A stretch of 64,000 nucleotides of DNA from Fasciola hepatica (GCA_948099385.1 CANUEZ040000210.1:2293501-2357500); one strand, 5' to 3'; counted from the first letter of the stretch, positions 1-12,211 are shown. Numbers and translations are program-made. Notes: generated by a model from the sequence alone, not told the origin.

Positions 1-384
1 AAACAAAGCTCTCGACCATGTTGAAATAGTGCCCGAAACCATCGACGGCGTGAAGGGAATCTGGTATTTACCTCACCGTTCGGTTCTCAAACCCAAGAAA
101 CCCGAAGAACTGCGGGTGGTTCTCGGCTGTGCGACCAATTCCAGGGCAAGTCTTTACACGATGGCTTCCAAAAGTGCCAGGCTGGACCACACACTTAATT
201 GAAATTTTGTGCCGTTGCAGATTGGGTAGAGTGGCCCTGTCCGCCGTCATCAGATAAATCTCCCATCAGGTGAAAATACCGGTCGAAGAACGAGAAACTT
301 TCCGTTTCCTGTAGTGCAAAGAGGAAAGCCGGGGCAACGAAATGACAAATTGCATGATGATCGTCTACCCGTTCGAAGCGGTAT
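1..384 (+). pseudogene. Bel/Pao reverse transcriptase fragment
   Basis: This is a remnant of the fingers/palm part of a Bel/Pao reverse transcriptase. It aligns base by base with about 5770-6115 of the larger Bel/Pao element downstream, including the stretch encoding IWYLP and the LRVV motif. Its reading frame is broken and its 5' part lies outside the window. It runs directly into an LTR at about 385, so RNase H, integrase and the rest of pol have been deleted. No function is expected. Confidence 0.75.
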
Positions 385-739
385 TAGTAACTTCCGAAAC
401 TCACCGCAGTTCAGTGATTCCCTTACATCACCCACTCACTTATACTATTGACTTGCCTTATGCTCTGCATGTTATTACGAACCAACGTTCGTTTATTCGC
501 GTCCGGCGCGCTGCCCCGTCATATCCTTGCTCTGGACCTGCGTGACGCACGTGCTCCCTTCTTGCACGCCAAAATTAGGTTCTCGTTTTTTGAGTCTGTG
601 ATGGCATAATTGACGTTTGTATCTGTTTCGTGTCATTCTTCATTTGGTATTCTAGTATTGCAGAATTTCACGGATAATCTGCTTCTGGTTTCGGGATCCG
701 TTGCTAATTTGGCTACGTATTGCTCAAAACTGTCTTACA
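385..739 (+). repeat. old Bel/Pao LTR (3' LTR of a deleted copy)
   Basis: This aligns along its length with the LTRs at 3205-3580 and 8855-9231. It shares the segment around TATCCTTGCTCTGGACCTGCG near 520-541 and the end CTACGTATTGCTCAAAAC near 714-730. It is clearly more diverged than the other two are from each other, so it belongs to an older insertion, presumably the one that left the RT fragment at 1-384. Both ends are approximate. Confidence 0.7.
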
Positions 740-1589
740 GTCACCGCTGTTTTTCTTCTCTCCTCATCATGTGCGCGTATAAGCTTGGTCGCGTCAATAG
801 CTTTTGTCCCCAGTGGTCTGTTTCTTCGACGACTCCCCTTTGAGTGTCCTTTCTGAGTCCGCACGCCATTCATGCTCTTCAAAAGTTCACCGCATTTCCC
901 GTGAAGCTTTTTTCCTCCATGTGAATTTCCATTTGATACTGAAATCACATGCACAAAAAGGTCTATCTTATTATCACATCCGACCCACTTGCGCTCACAT
1001 CACAGGCCTCCTTCACAATTAGTTACCCAATGTTGGATCAACCTTTCCTTTATTCCTCCGGCATCTCCGACTGCAACTTGATAACCCCACGTGGGCTTCA
1101 TTTTTAACCGTGTATTCTGGTAACTCTCTCACTTGGTTTTTTATTATTGATCCTCCAAGTATCCCGTTGGTGCATCCTCACGTCGTTACCGGACGCCTCG
1201 ACCCGCCACAGCCAGTTTTCGGCACCCATAAGACACGTTATTCCTGTCTCGAATCCCTGTCCATGTTGTGATGTCCGACGCCTGTTGCTTTACTGGTTCT
1301 TGCGGACACCGCACTCCCAACACTCCCCAGTGTCGCTTATATCAACATTCCCACGTTCGTCCAGCCATCCACAAGGCCGTCCCGGAATTTTAAACTGATT
1401 TTAAGTTCCTACGTTGAACATCTCCACCTTAGTTCACTCAAATGCTGCCCTGCTTTACTGTTTTGTTTTTGCTACCGTGTGATCCTTGAATTCCAAAATC
1501 CTGAATGCCTCATACTGTTATGTACTTCTGTGTTCTCCGATCATGCCGTTGCATATGTCTTGACCGTGGTTAAGAAATATACAAGTATT
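740..1589. other. no recognisable gene
   Basis: Only short unsupported reading frames occur here, with no recognisable protein motif, RNA gene or strong repeat. It is probably eroded intergenic or repeat DNA. Confidence 0.5.
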
Positions 1590-1850
1590 ATTAGTATTAT
1601 CTCGTTGAAGCCTACAGGATTATGAGGGGCTTCCCGGACTTGGGAGGAATTCATCTGCTCCCAAGAAACACGGATGAAAGTCTCAGAGGATACGAGCCGA
1701 AGCTTGTAAAACGCCTTCGCAATACGGCAGTTAGGGAAAGCTCCTTCTCTCAGAGGGTAGTTAATCGATTAAACAAACTTTCGCCCTCGGTGGTTTAGGC
1801 CCAGAGAATTGCTAATTTCAAGAGAAAGTTGAGTGCTCACCAAGACAGGT
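1590..1850 (+). pseudogene. 3' end of a CR1/L2-like LINE
   Basis: One frame reads as the C-terminal tail of a non-LTR retrotransposon reverse transcriptase: GYEPKL, then an Arg-rich segment, then FSQRVVNRLNKLSPSVV, a stop, and FKRKL. The pattern FSQRV..WN.LP..VV..FK..L is the usual end of CR1/L2-type ORF2 proteins; here the conserved Trp is replaced by Leu. No RT core lies upstream, as expected for a 5'-truncated insertion. The clade call is tentative. Confidence 0.6.
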
Positions 1851-3204
1851 TGTCAAAAGAGTTAGTGTCGAATGGCAGACTAACTCCTGACCTCCTGAGA
1901 AACAAAACATGCTGTGCTTGAAGCTCCAGCAAAGAGGGTTTTCACCAGGAAACAAAAGATCTTAGCCGTGCGGTGACACTCGCGTGTGGATGATGCTGAA
2001 ATCAAACTTCTCGCACTAACCTGCAAAAGTAAATTGGAACCCAGTTTCATAGGCCAGCCAGGCAAAATTAAGTTCACCTATAGCTACGCGTTTGCACGAA
2101 AGTTCCACGGACTAACACAACTTTAACCGCGCCCTCAGCTTAATGGCTGCAACATGTGAAGCACGGCCATATGAGAAGAGACTGTTGCTAATCGAAAAAT
2201 AAGGCGAGTGAACACTGTTCCTACTGCCCCCTCGAAGAAGCCACTTTATTGGGGCGGTGGTCCTTAGTCTGGCGGAGGTTTCCTACAAAACCAAAAAAAA
2301 CAAAGGCTGGTGTGACGTACTCTTCGGTTGGTCCTGATCTTAGCGATTCGCAGTAAGATTGTGATGTGATAAATGGAGTCACCGAGCCCCGACGGCGCAG
2401 GCTTGCAGAGTAAGTTAGGTGCGATACCAAAATACCAAAACTCTCATGGTTTTAAAAGAGCCCCGGAGGACGTTGATGGAGACTAGACACCCAAAAATCA
2501 AACGTCCGAAAAAAAGAGAAAGTGGGGTGAGCTCCCGGTCAAATGGGTACAACGATCGGCCTCCCCGGCATCACAAAACATGAAGCAACACATAATCAAT
2601 CAACCAACGCACAACTGGCCCCCAGCCTGTTTAGAATCAAACTAATTATGTAGCAGAGATTGGCATCTGTTGCGTTTCAGGCGAAGTCCTAACACCGTGA
2701 AGAGTCCTATATCTAGTATCTTAAGCTAGCACATTTTCACTCTCACTGGAGGCAGCATGGCTGCTACTTTTGACCATATCCAAACCATTGAACTTCTCTC
2801 CCTCGCATCCCTCGTTTTCTATGTGTTATTGTTTTCTGTTTCTCTCTTCTTTTCTTTCCCTTATTTTCGGTCTTCCAAATTCACTACCGCTTTCGCAGCA
2901 GTGTTTTAGACGCAGTAGAAGGATAAAAACCTTCTGTATCATCCACGCAGGCACACCACGGCAGTCTAGAGAGAGAACCGAGTGGCGTGAGCGCCAAAGT
3001 CTCACCTTTGAAGAAGACGGCTTGTCGTGCTGCCACGTATCATGGTTCAGTGGGGTCCGAGGTCACTTTTACTCCTACCCCAGGGTTCTCCTGTTTCTGG
3101 GAAATAGCAATAATTGGTGAGACAACTTGGAACTTGCTGCATTGTTTGGACCGCTGGAACAAACGCATGTCCCTTTTATCTGTTGGAGCACGTGAGGTTC
3201 CCTA
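1851..3204. other. no recognisable gene
   Basis: No coherent frame, tRNA-like fold or terminal repeat was recognised. It contains pyrimidine-rich and A-rich patches and ends at the left LTR of the Bel/Pao element. Confidence 0.45.
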
Positions 3205-3580
3205 TGTAACAGCCGGTCGTGGAAAATCCCCCTTTTTCCCTCGCGATTCAGTGTTTTTCCCAACATCACTCATTTCCATACACTATTGACTTGTCTTTAC
3301 GAACTGGTTGTTTTTCTGGACCAATTGTTGTTTCTTTGTGCCCAGGGCACTACTTGGTCTTATCCCTGTTCTGGACCTGCGTGACGCGCGTGCCCCTCTC
3401 TCGAACGCCGCAATTCGGTTTCTCGTTTTTTGAGTGCTTGTGATCTCATTATTGAGGCTTGTATCTTTTTGGTGCCACTGTTCACTCAGTAACCTAGTGT
3501 CGTGGAATATCACGGATAATCGTCTTTTGATTTCGGGATCCGTTGCGAATTTTGGCTACGCATTGCTCAAACGTGTTACA
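3205..3580 (+). repeat. 5' LTR of Bel/Pao element
   Basis: The LTR begins TGTAAC and ends GTTACA, a 6-bp terminal inverted repeat. Its downstream two thirds are almost identical to 8985-9231, while its first 100 bases differ more. The start was set by the first shared TGTAAC in both copies. Confidence 0.85.
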
Positions 3581-3619
3581 ATACTGAAATGATCAATTTG
3601 AAAGGAAAAAACACGCAAA

Positions 3620-4600
3620 ATGCCAAGAAAATATTCGGAGACATTGGAATCTGGACAAGAACTAATACGGCAAGTCACTATGGAGGTTTTGGGTACCTAT
3701 GATTCCTTAGTTAATGTTAGATCGCCTAATCCTGTCTGTGCTAGCTCATGTGTTACTGAGGGCAATATTGATTGTAAGGATGTCAATCCATATAGGTGGA
3801 GGATGTTAGACCTAGAAAAACCACTATTATGTGCTAGATAACAGGCCCAGGAAGCAGAACGGAAGTGTAGACAGAAAGAGCGCGAGCATGGGGCCAACGA
3901 CTGCGATATTTCTGAAAGATCAGGGCACAATAAAATAGGAAACTCAATGCCGGTCACCGACTATAAAACACCAACGATCGATTTGCCAATAGCAGAACTG
4001 ACGGTTTTCGACGGGCCATCTGAACACTACTGCATGTTCGTCAAGCAGTTTGAAACGCTTGTCGAAAATAAGATAACCGACCCCGGGCAGATGCTTTTCT
4101 ATCTGACTCACTACTGTCGAGGTCGAGCAAGGGAAGCAATTGATGTGTGTACCATGCTGGACCCGGAACAAGGCTACATCCGAGCAAGAAAGATTCTAAG
4201 GGACTTGTTTGGCCAACCTTTAAGTGTATCCCGTAAACTAATAGAGGGCTTGGTGGTAGAGGCAAGGAGAACCAAGGGTGACGTGTACACGATGGCCGAC
4301 CTGGTGATCAAGATGCAGAACTGCTCAATAGCCTTCGACCATTTAGGTTACAGGGCTAACCTAAATGCAACGCACACATTGAAAGTCATAGTCCGTCACC
4401 TATCTCCCGAACTACAGGGTCAGTGGGCGGAAGAAGCGGAACGGATAAGCCTAGGATACCATGAGGCCAACTTCGAAGACCTGATCGAATACTTGGACAG
4501 GCAAACCAAAATGGCCGACGGCGAATTTGGTCGACTTATCCGGGACAACAACCGAGCAAACAAGTCTAGTACTAGCCAGCTTCAAATCACTGCTCGGTAA
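3620..4600 (+). pseudogene. gag: Bel/Pao gag
   Basis: The frame opens at an ATG 40 bases after the LTR and continues to 4600 with one internal TAA at 3839-3841. An N-terminal region is followed by a charged segment rich in Lys, Arg and Glu just after the stop. A DUF1759-like capsid domain starts near 4000, with FDG, a YLTHYCRGRAREAI helix and a later RKILRDLFGQP segment. Gag forms the particle that packages element RNA. A single nonsense codon is the only visible lesion here, so this part is better preserved than pol. Confidence 0.8.
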
Positions 4601-4639
4601 CAGCCGAAATATCAGCCTTGGACCAATGCACACGCCATT

Positions 4640-5442
4640 TCACGCGATGCCACGGCGCAACCAAGTTGCAGGTCCTGTGATGCTAGCCATGGGCTACTAG
4701 AATTCCCAAGTTCGTCAGTGCTACATTAGACAAACGATACGGAATGGCGAGGATGACAGGAGCGTGCTTTATATGCCTCAACAACACGCACCGGGCGGCA
4801 GCTTGTAGAACAAGGAGCAGATGTGGTCACGGGGTCTACACGGACAAACACCATCGATTGTTACACCAGGCGAGAGAAACTATACCGGAGGCGGGCACCA
4901 AGCCCAGTGTGATTTGTTCAACGTCGCGGTCTGCCAGTAAACCAGTATGTTTAGGAGTAGTTGCGGTGGGAGTAGTGACCCCAACTGGGGTGGTCAAAGC
5001 GTTGGCTTTCGTCGACAGTGGATTTGATACTACTCTAGTGAAAGAGTGGTTTGCCGACAAACACCGGATCGCTAAAGGTGCGACGTCGTTGGCAGTGAGT
5101 ATGGTGGGAGGAACACAAGCAATGACTGCCGGCCGGTTGAGGTTGCAACTCATCTCTCTAGACACTAACGAGCAAATCGAACCAACGGAAGCATTCACAT
5201 TAGCTGATCTCCCCATGTGAGCACCAAGGTCGGTGAAAACAATCTTGACTAGGTGGCCTCACCTGCATGACGTAACCGTTTTAGACTGGGAAGACGACGA
5301 AGTGGACCTCCTCATCGGCTACGATATGCCAGAGGCACACTGGGTACTTGACCAGAGAGTGGGCAACCGCCAGGCACCTTACGCAGTACGCAAGGCTCTG
5401 GGATGGATGTCATATGGTCCAGCAGGGGGCTTGGTTCCGTGA
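4640..5442 (+). pseudogene. Bel/Pao zinc knuckle and aspartic protease region
   Basis: From 4744 the frame encodes CFICLNNTHRAAAC, a CCHC-type knuckle, then a second Cys/His cluster ending KHHRLLHQ. A retroviral-type aspartic protease follows, with the motif FVDSGFDTTLV near 5010. The protease would process the polyprotein. A TGA at 5218-5220 interrupts the frame, which then continues as the N-terminal linker of reverse transcriptase to a stop at 5442. It is offset from gag by -1. In the second cluster a Cys appears replaced by Tyr. Confidence 0.75.
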
Positions 5443-6620
5443 ATTACGTATCAACCGAAACGGACCGCATAGATTATCACCTGCAGCGATTGTATAAAAA
5501 GAAGTTTCATGATATCGGAGACGGAAGACCTTCGTTGTCCCAAGAGGATCATTTCGTTTTACAAACGGTGCGGCAAGGCACTAGAGGCCTTAAAAACAGG
5601 TCGAGGTTCCCCCCCCCAATGGCGCACATCTGCCGGCCCGTGGGCTGATAACAGAAACTATGTTTTCCAAAGACTACTACAACTGAAAGAAGGCTTCGCT
5701 CGAGACCAGGATCTTTGGCAACGATATGCAGAATTAATGAAGCGAAATGAAGCCCTCGGCTACGTTTAAAGTGTGCCTACCAACACTGACGGCCGAAAGA
5801 GTATCTGGTATCTACCTCACCACCCGGTTGTCAACCCGAAGAAACCCGAAAAGCTGCGGGTGGTTTTCGACTGTGCGGCCAAGTTCCATGACAAGTCGTT
5901 AAACGAACGCCTGCTACAAGAACCCGACTGGACCACTCCACCAATCGAAGTTTTGTGTCGTTTCAGAGTGGGTAGGGTGGCCTTGTCCGCCGACATTAGG
6001 AAAATGTTTCACCAGGTGGAAATACCAGTAGGGGAACGAGATGCGTCGCGTTTCCTGTAGTGGGAACAGAACGACCGGGACAACGCAGCGGTAAATTAAA
6101 TGATGACAGTCCAAACCTTCGGAGCCATATCATCACCGTTCTGTGCGAACTGCGCACTTTGGGAAGCTGCGAACAAACAGGGAGATTTGGTCCTTCGGTC
6201 GGTGGTAGATAGCATCAGCAGAAATTTCTACGTCCACGACTACCTTGGATCATTCGATGATATAGAATCAGCTTTAGCGCGGTTCAGAGGCCTAACAAGA
6301 TTGCTAGAAGAGGACGGCTTTCATCTAACAAAATAGATGTCGAACGCTTCAAAAGCGCTCGAAGTCATTCCGTACCACGAGAGGGCCGAAAGGGTTTGAT
6401 ATTTAGACGGCTCTCCACTCCCTACCAAACACACTTCAGGAATACAATGGAACGCAGAAATGGACGACTTTGTTTACAAGATAAACGTTCCCGCGTTGTC
6501 TGTAGCCCATCGAGGCATACTGTCCGCTGTCTCAAGTCTAATCGACCCGCTCGGTTTCGTTTCTCCCTGGCTGTTACCCGGAAAGGTCCTGCTGCAGCGA
6601 CTTTGCCGTAAGAAGGTCGA
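5443..6620 (+). pseudogene. Bel/Pao reverse transcriptase
   Basis: The fragments lie in several frames: DGRPSLS near 5520, DNRNYVFQRLLQLKEGFARD near 5648, IWYLP to [10 protein letters not shown] near 5800-5880, [15 protein letters not shown] near 5985 (motif A) and FYVHDYL near 6230 (motif C). A run of nine C at 5609-5617 coincides with a frame change. Motif C of this family should read YVDD; here the first catalytic Asp is His, so the enzyme would be inactive even if the frame were open. [14 protein letters not shown] near 6550 marks the connection after the palm. Confidence 0.78.
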
Positions 6621-7266
6621 TTAGGACCAGCCACTGGACGGAGAAGTGCGGCTGGACCGGGAAGAATTTCCGAACACCCTAAAGAAACTTGGGGGCATAC
6701 GGATTCCACGACGTTCGCCCCCTGTCATGCAACGCAGGCGTGAGAACTTCATGCCTTTTTCGATGCATCCGAAGTCGGTAATGGAGCTGTGGTGTACGGA
6801 CGATGGTGCATAGGATATGTAAATTGTGCTACGAGGATCCTATTCGTCAAAGCCCTCGTTGCCCCACTGTAGTCGGTTTCGATCCCACGTCTTGGACTCG
6901 GCGCAGCTGTGTTAGCAGTCAGGACGGTACAAGTGGTAAAGGGATGTTTTGATTTCTCTATTTGGTCAGCTAGTTTTTGGACGAACTCAAAGATAGCACA
7001 TTCCTACAATAACAACGTTCGGAGCCGGTTTAGTACTTTTGGTGCCAACTGACTCACGATCATCCACAGTGAATCGGCCGTGAACCGGTGGAAGCAGTTT
7101 GGTTAACCAGGTTCAAGAGAAATTTACTAGTCATGAAAGGGCTACGGCCCTCAGGTCGGATACGAGTGGGTCCGATGAGTCCCGATGAACTACCAGCCGC
7201 AGAACACGATATATTCAAGGTGATATAACGGGAGGCTTTCACCCGAGAACTCGAGAGGACGGAAGA
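6621..7266 (+). pseudogene. Bel/Pao RNase H region
   Basis: The segment near 6750 encodes FFDASEVGNGAVVYGRW, the first RNase H strand with its catalytic Asp. Near 6850 it encodes KALVAPL, a stop, then SVSIPRLGLGAAVLAVRT, a typical Bel/Pao RNase H helix. RNase H would degrade the RNA strand during cDNA synthesis. Several stops and frame changes are present. Confidence 0.6.
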
Positions 7267-8470
7267 AGTGGGACCAGTCGACAAAGGAGTATCATCTCCG
7301 GGAAGCGACTTGAAGCATTTAAACCCCAAACTCAACAATGGACTACTACGGGTAGATGGTAGGCTGACCAACTCCCACCTGAGCTTTGACGCGAAATACC
7401 CCATATTGCTACCTTCTCGACAACCTGTGATAGAGCTAATGATCCAACACACCCATGCCGTGGAGGAACATGCCGGGGAAAGTCGCGTGACGAGCGTCAT
7501 CCGAAAGGGCCTTTGATTGCTGATTGGAAGAACAGCTGTAAAACGCGTAATCCGACGTTGTGTGCATTGTAGGAGACGCAATGCCACAGCGGGCAAACAA
7601 CACATGGCCCCGATACCAGAATGCGGAGTGAATCCGGGCTGGTGGCCGTTCAGCGACACTGGGTTAGATTATTCCGGGCCCCTGTGGACCAAGTGCGGGA
7701 AGAGATTGGAAAAACGATATGGGTGTATCATGACGTGCATGAAGTCACGCGCGGTACACCTAGAAGTCGCACATTCGATGACGACCGATTCTTCCCTACA
7801 GGCCGTGCAGCGATTTATCAACCGAAGAGGCGTACCGGCAGATATATACTCAGATAATGTGTCGAATTTCGTCGGCACACACCAGGAATTGCAGCGTTGG
7901 CACATGAACATCAACGGGGACGAACCGCAGAATCGAACCGTGGTCTATGGTATACGATGGCATTTCAATCTCCCTCAGGCCAGTCATCGCGGCGGCGTAT
8001 AGGAATGCCTGGCCCGGTCCACCGGGCGAATTTTGCTGTCGATCATTGAGCAACAGCGGCTCGACGACGAAACGTTCAGCACCGTCATGACTGGGGTTGA
8101 GAGAATTCTGGGCAACCGCCCCCTGGTTTCAGTAACAAACTGCGACCCCACCCGCCTGGCGCTCACCCCGAACGACTTATTGACGTTGAGGTCGAACGAG
8201 GGTTTCTAAGGATAGACGAACCTTCGTGGGAGCTACCTCTACGGATATAAGCAGGTGAATCATCTTGCCAAGGTTTTCTGGATTCGACGGCTGCGGGAGT
8301 AACTACCGGCTCTGCGGACTCGACAGAAGTGGCTGGTCAAAAATGGGCCATTCAAGGTTGGGTATGTAGTGATGATCGCAGACGAACATGCGCATTTCAG
8401 CACCTGGTCCTTGGGAGTGGTTATGGAAACCATCGGAAGCACTGACCCGATGCATTCCGTACCCCGTGAC
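7267..8470 (+). pseudogene. Bel/Pao integrase and C-terminal pol
   Basis: The zinc-binding N-terminus includes QHTHAVEEHAGES near 7446 and CVHCRRRNATAGKQHMAP near 7560. The catalytic core has DTGLDYSGPL (first Asp) near 7660 and YSDNVSNFVG (second Asp) near 7850. The third acidic residue follows SHRGGV near 7990, where the conserved Trp codon has become TAG and the Glu codon is kept. TGA at 7514-7516 breaks the frame earlier. Downstream to about 8470 are remains of the family's C-terminal domain, with ILGNRPLV near 8106 and FSTWSLGVV near 8397. Confidence 0.78.
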
Positions 8471-8854
8471 CCCTATCGTAAATGTGACAGTGTTCGCAGT
8501 TTGTCTTTGCTGACTTTACTGAAATGTCTTTTGAATATGTGGAAGTAGCGTCGATTACATCAAAGACACACACACACACTCGCGCTAGCACATACAGCCA
8601 GTGCATGACGGCCCTTCTAAGGACAGCATCTGTGTTTCCTCTTCACGCCCGCCATCGGTCAGTTGTTCTCTTGGAAGATGTAGAATAGCCTCGCTTCTGT
8701 GTGGCCACCGGATTAGGTGCGACCATGAGTAGAACGTTGACGACCAGCATTAGGCACGCGCACCAACAGCAGGGCCTAGGTAGGCAGAAATAATCAGTAC
8801 TTTTATACCAACCTTTTGACCCTGGTAAGGATTCGGGAGGATTTCGGTAGGCGG

Positions 8855-9231
8855 TGTAACGACCGGTCGTGGGAAATCCCTCCAAAACCTTTACAGTTCC
8901 ATGTTTTTCTTAACGTCACTCACTGGCCTACACCATTGACGTGTCCTTGCGCACCGTTTGCTTTTATGGGCCAATTGTTGTTTCTTTGCGCCCAGAGCAC
9001 TATTTGGTCATATCCCTGTTCTGGACCTGCGTGACGCGCGTGCCCCTCGCTCGAACGCCGCAATTCGGTTTCTCGTTTGTTGAGTGCTTGTGATCTCATT
9101 ATTGAGGCTTGTATCTTTTTGGTGCCACTGTTCACTCAGTAACCTAGTGTCGTGGAATATCACGGATAATCGCCTTTTGATTTCGGAATTCGTCATGAAT
9201 TTAGCTACGCATTGCTCAAACGTGTGTTACA
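8855..9231 (+). repeat. 3' LTR of Bel/Pao element
   Basis: This is the partner of 3205-3580, beginning TGTAAC and ending GTTACA. A purine-rich stretch ending GGTAGGCGG lies directly upstream and could be the polypurine tract. A short AC repeat sits further upstream at about 8565-8580. Confidence 0.83.
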
Positions 9232-9413
9232 ACCCGTGATGGCTTATGCAGCGAGATCAAAACGGTAAGGGATATTTGAATCTGCGCCTGTGAACTTGCC
9301 CTCTCTCTTGTTTTCTACTCTAGAAAGGAGCTGAGGGCGCAAAAATGATGAATAATTCAGTTATACGATGAACGGCAGTTTACTGAATGAAACTTATGTT
9401 TGCATCCTAACTT

Positions 9414-9800
9414 TTGGTTTACTCTATGATAATTTGGTACTTCGGATGCCAGGTACTAACTAGATTCCGAGAGTGGCTTATGGAACGGGCAACAGGCCAA
9501 AAGTTCCAATGCGAGCAAAAAGACAGTAAAAGTCGTGAAATGGGTGAAGGACGTTCAGTATTGAAGCGATCCCTTTCACGTTTACGTTTTGTAGCGACGC
9601 CGGAGTATGTACTGGCTAACGGAGCTAAACGTTCAACTGTTCACAAGCAGAGCAGTCAAAAATGTGTCTTCTAATTGGCGTAAACCCATTGCGCTTACCG
9701 CAAGCAGACAAATAACGCCCAGACTTGTGGCATGGAACAACATAGAAACTGCTTAGGGCTCGGTGCTAATTCGTTGTTTGTCCACGGTAGTTTTGGTCAT
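9414..9800 (+). repeat. unnamed dispersed repeat, copy 1
   Basis: This aligns with about 59430-59800. Shared blocks include GGTACTAAC then a GAGTGGC block near 9451-9477 (59450-59474), a GGGCAAC block near 9487, and AAGCAGACAAATAACGCCC near 9700 (59677 onward). No terminal repeat or coding potential was seen, so the family type is unknown. Confidence 0.5.
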
Positions 9801-10084
9801 GAATTTACGCATTCAAACCCGGTCATCTCCAGGTCGCCGCAAGAAAGTTTGCATGACTTGATCGTGGCCTCATGCCAAGTACACAGCTCTGCACGCTGCC
9901 GTGTTCTTGTTTTAACTATCTCGCGTTCGGGTAGTAACGTACGTGCGTGGAAATCCTTCCTAGCCGTTGTCATATACTTGTATTGTTGAGACTAGGCTCT
10001 TTTTCCTACTGACCCTCGAACAAGTACAACATGCATCAATCACTACGCTTCAACATTTGTTTATATTTTGCTCACGTGAAGTGA

Positions 10085-10310
10085 CAATTTGATTCGAACT
10101 TGGACTGCCGTGACGGTGGTACCTGACATTGGCCTTTGTTGGACTCTGGTCCTCGTTGTTAGACATTGCGGCTGTACAGTTGAGGTTTGTACATATTTAT
10201 TTGCGTATAACTTGTTATTCCAGTATCGTAGAAACTACGAATCAATCTCGTTCTGGTTTTGGAATTCGTCTTTGAATGGGGTTACGCGTTACTCACTGTC
10301 GGAATAACCG
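10085..10310 (+). repeat. highly diverged Bel/Pao LTR remnant
   Basis: The right part resembles the end of the Bel/Pao LTRs: TTGAGGTTTGTACATATTT near 10180, then the segment GGAATTCGTC..GAAT..GTTACGCGTTACTCA near 10260-10296 matches GGAATTCGTCATGAATTTAG..TTGCTCA near 9184-9219. It is the oldest of four LTR copies in the first 11 kb. Its boundaries are uncertain. Confidence 0.4.
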
Positions 10311-11190
10311 CTACACGAATGTCTGTGCGCGCTCGGTTCCCGCCTAATCTTTCCCGTATCAACACCGGATTACACACATTCCTGGCTTCTGCCGAAATCC
10401 TCTAAATGAATTTCAGCTAACTGCTTCTTTTTTCTCGGAAATTTGGTAAATTACAAATGAAGTAGTATTTTCTGTATATCCAGATGTCATCTTAGAAGAG
10501 ACTTCTGGGCGGTCGGCCGCCATCTTTATAAGACCCCGTACGCAATTTGAACCTTCCCGTGGTGATCAGCAGAAACATTCGTCCTATATTGAGTAACTTT
10601 TGTGTTTTTAGATCTTGCTAGATCATATGAGTGTTCTTGGTTTGGCGTTATCGTACTACAAGAAGCATGGATTCCCTGTGACTTCGGAGGTGAAATAGTC
10701 TAGCTTAGTGGTTTCATTTTGTACGTTATACTTAATAACGGAATTTAGATGACGGTTTTTACACATATCAGCTGTCATTGGTACCAAGAGGTTAAGACCA
10801 TGTTTATGCGTTCTATTGCTGACTAAACTTATTATTTTTGTTTTCCCTTTATTTTGTCTGAGACTTCCGTTGACTGGTCCTTCACTAGTTTATCATCTTC
10901 CACTTAGGAAGACCAATCTCTGGAACGCCTTATCGGCATCAGTGATGGAAGTGAAGTACAAAGCTGGGTTCGACTGGAGTCTCGATATACATCTAGAGGC
11001 ATCGTGGGGGAGAGCTTTCTGGGCGTGGACTTACGGAGTCAATAAGAGGCTTATGCTGGATGTCTTCCTCTGCCTTCTGCCAAGGTTGAACGACTGATTG
11101 GCTGATCTTTCATCCGTGCCTCATTGATGCTTCTTAGACCCTCTTTTTCCTTCCTTGCAAGAGAGTTGAAATTCGGGTGACTAATCTTTG
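10311..11190 (+). other. mostly empty; possible LINE tail near 10860-11000
   Basis: One frame near 10900 reads LPLRKTNLWNALSASVMEV, resembling the LWN.LP..VV end of CR1/L2-type reverse transcriptases. No supporting motifs lie upstream. The rest shows nothing recognisable. Confidence 0.3.
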
Positions 11191-11194
11191 CACG

Positions 11195-11440
11195 AGGAGT
11201 GAACTTGCGGGTTACGGAGGCCTTACCCTATCGAAATGTCGTTCTTGCTGCTCCCTTTGGGAACGATCGGATAAATGTCACGTTACCTGAATTTCGATCC
11301 ACCCACAGTCCAGAATTCCAAGTAGTCGAAGCCGGGTGGGAGTCGGAGCCTCACAGGTGCAAGAAACTGGGCGAACATTGGCGATGGCCGCCATTCCAGC
11401 TCCCTGATGCGATTTGACCTGATTTGGTCTTTGTCACGAA
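11195..11440 (+). repeat. unnamed dispersed repeat, copy 1
   Basis: This aligns with about 24523-24785 through CTACCCTATCGAAAT (CTTACCCTATCGAAAT here), GAAGTCGAAGC-like segments and a closing CTGATTTG/CTGATCTAATC block. It is non-coding in both places. The second copy lies at the 5' edge of a minus-strand RTE fragment. Confidence 0.45.
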
Positions 11441-12211
11441 TCGGACCCTCCCCCCTTGGGGGCGACCACAGAACTATCAGACTCCACCTCCTGGGCGAGA
11501 GGGCAAAACTGTCAGACAAAGGGGGCATAAACTTCAGGTTCCTGGGCAAATAAAGGTTGCGTCAGTGGTAGTATCTTTAGTCTGGGACCAAGAAGGTGTA
11601 GTGAATGAAATATGGTCAGGCTTTAGCTGTTCGAAGAAGCAACCCATGCTCCGGAAGTTCGAAGACGAGAGCTGCCACCTTGGTTGGAAGGCCGTGCGAC
11701 GCCGGCACTGAGAGGGTTACAGAAAGCATGTAGGAGGTACCAGTTCAGTCAGCACAGGGGTGCTCATTTTAGTTCCAATATAATCTTTAGAGGGACTGTT
11801 GTTCAGCATTTATTTTGAGGAGAGTCTTTGTCATACCATTAGATTTGCACGGGTCTAAAACAAGAAAAAATAATTTTATTTCATTGAAGGGCACATTATG
11901 GTTTACTATCCCGGTCAGCACAAAGGGAGAACATTTAGTCCCAAAACAGTCCTTCTAGGGAATATTTTGTGACTATTTCATCAATGTAGTGGAATTTGAA
12001 GAATTTTGCCCATTACTTCATGCACGTTTCCTAACATGGGAATACTCCTTGACTTCTTTGTAAAAAGCTACGTTTTACGGGGATGTTGTGCCAAGCAATT
12101 TTCGAGGGTTTTCACAAGCCACGTTATTGATGAAAGTTCGTTAACTAGTACCTCAAGATGAAGCAATGGCGTGGTGCTTACTGAGATCTCAAAATAAAGC
12201 ACGTAAGACTC
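11441..12211. other. no recognisable gene
   Basis: This is unassigned sequence. The last four bases (ACTC) are the left copy of the target duplication for the CsRn1-like element. Confidence 0.5.

Larger units (their letters stand above)
3205..9231 (+). mobile_element. Bel/Pao LTR retrotransposon, decayed but with all domains
   Basis: This about 6.0-kb element is bounded by two similar direct LTRs (376 and 377 bp), both opening TGTAAC and closing GTTACA. Between them lie, in order, gag with a DUF1759-type domain, zinc knuckle, aspartic protease, reverse transcriptase, RNase H, integrase and a C-terminal pol segment, which is the Bel/Pao layout. Every coding block carries stops or frameshifts. 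No clear target duplication was found: the flanks read CCCTA before and AACCC after. That suggests an old insertion or recombination between copies. Confidence 0.88.
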
